Source of the DNA: an uncultured Collinsella sp.
GTDB lineage: Bacteria; Actinomycetota; Coriobacteriia; Coriobacteriales; Coriobacteriaceae
DNA: 30,203 nucleotides
Direction: 5' to 3'
Assembly (NCBI GenBank): GCA_900543845.1
Contig: UQTD01000018.1
Coordinates: 1-30,203 of the forward strand
Both the position numbers and the translations under genes were made by a program. The notes beneath the pieces were generated by a model. The model searched no databases. It had not been told where the DNA came from and was given only the letters and a program-made list of their open reading frames with translations. Positions 29,549 to 30,203 of the stretch are shown one piece after another (within the stretch, counting starts at the first letter, position 1; each line of letters begins with the position of its first letter).

Positions 29549-30203
29549 ATGGAAAAGCTCGATGTGGTGAATGCAGCGCTTGGTGCTCTGAAGGCCGGTA
29601 AGACGTGCGAGCTGGTGGTAGTTGCCGGCACGGCAGGGTCATCGCCGCGCGGCGTGGGCGCCTGGATGACCGTCTTTGCCGATGGCAGCCAAGCGGGCAC
29701 CGTCGGCGGCGGCAAGATCGAGCTCTTTGCGCTGGGCGAGGCGCGCGAGCTGCTGGCCGCAGGGCAATCGCGCCTGGTCCGCTACACCATGGGCGGCGAG
29801 AACTCCGATACCGGCATGATCTGCGGCGGAGCTATCTGTCTGTGCTATCTGCACCTGGACGCGACCCGGGCGCCGTTGTTCCAAGAGATTGCCGATGTTC
29901 TGGCATATCGCCGCATCGGTGACTTCACCATCGACTTTGAGCCATTTATCGCGAGCGCGCTCGAGGGCGATGTGGCCGAGTACCATGGCGAGGAATCGCG
30001 CCGCACCATTGCGGGCTGCCCCGGGATTTCGCTGGTGGAGGAGGGGAGTAAGGTCACCTATACCAACGCGGCCTCCGAAATCCCCGCGGCGCACATCGAG
30101 ACGCTCTGCCCCGAGGGCCTGACCTACATCTTTGGCTGCGGCCACGTGGGCGCCGCGACGGCGCGGGTGCTCACGGCGGCGGGCTTTGCCGTCGTGGCTT
30201 GCG
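29549..30203 (+). CDS. xdhC: XdhC/CoxI family molybdenum cofactor maturation protein, cut by the window end
   Basis: About 218 codons are visible. The N-terminal XdhC/CoxI domain shows TAGSSPRGVGAWMTVFADG, GTVGGGKIELFAL and MICGGAICLC. A C-terminal Rossmann domain begins YIFGCGHVGAATARVLTAAGF near residue 193 and is cut off. XdhC binds the molybdenum cofactor and delivers its sulfurated form to xanthine dehydrogenases; in this setting it may deliver a selenated form (inference). It starts 9 bp after yqeB, with AGGGATAGGAA before the ATG, so the two are surely cotranscribed. Confidence 0.93.
   Translation, partial: MEKLDVVNAALGALKAGKTCELVVVAGTAGSSPRGVGAWMTVFADGSQAGTVGGGKIELFALGEARELLAAGQSRLVRYTMGGENSDTGMICGGAICLCYLHLDATRAPLFQEIADVLAYRRIGDFTIDFEPFIASALEGDVAEYHGEESRRTIAGCPGISLVEEGSKVTYTNAASEIPAAHIETLCPEGLTYIFGCGHVGAATARVLTAAGFAVVAC

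Noticed and set aside
1..30203. tRNA, rRNA genes, insertion sequences or integrases
   Set aside because: I looked for tRNA arms, rRNA-like stretches and transposase or integrase motifs and saw none I could support.

Overview
The window is high-GC DNA in which every real gene has G/C-ending codons. Its content suggests an anaerobic gut actinobacterium of the Coriobacteriia, most like Collinsella. That assignment is inferred from base composition, gene content and repeat style, not from a marker gene. Most of the window is one metabolic locus: the selenium-linked anaerobic purine/urate degradation genes known in E. coli as ygeWXYZ-yqeABC-ygfJK-ssnA-xdhD. Here they lie in two blocks, about 8.4 kb apart.

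Layout. 1-1049 (-) is the N-terminal part of a U32 peptidase-family (RNA-hydroxylase-like) protein. 1428-1805 (+) is ridA. 1928-2584 (-) is a YheO/DauR-type PAS-HTH regulator, divergent from the first catabolic block: NCS2 urate/xanthine permease, ssnA, ygfK, a four-cluster ferredoxin and an xdhD-like molybdenum hydroxylase (2936-12309), closed by a terminator. 12.3-19.7 kb is an accessory island: three arrays of 61-62 bp imperfect palindromic repeats, an AbiEi-like protein with a PD-(D/E)XK end, a DUF234-type ATPase behind a 25-bp perfect palindrome, a DEDDh exonuclease, a 140-aa unknown protein and a disordered single-pass membrane protein. 19754-20407 (-) is a second YheO-type regulator, divergent from the second block: ygeX, ygeY, ygeW, carbamate kinase, ygfJ/mocA and hydantoinase (20685-27895). 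yqeC (-), yqeB (+) and xdhC (+, cut by the window end) finish the window and serve cofactor maturation.

How the genes work together (known families plus inference). The permease imports the purine. XdhD, the ferredoxin and YgfK form an electron-transfer module acting on the ring. SsnA and the hydantoinase open rings hydrolytically. YgeY and YgeW remove ureido/carbamoyl groups. YgeX turns 2,3-diaminopropionate into pyruvate and ammonia, and carbamate kinase makes ATP from carbamoyl phosphate. RidA would clear the 2-aminoacrylate released by YgeX. YgfJ, YqeB, YqeC and XdhC would mature the Mo(-Se) cofactor. No separate FAD subunit (ygfM), selD or uricase is seen. The most novel-looking material is non-coding: the phased palindromic arrays, the palindrome before the ATPase gene, a 26-bp inverted repeat near ridA, and a small open frame interrupted by one TGA.
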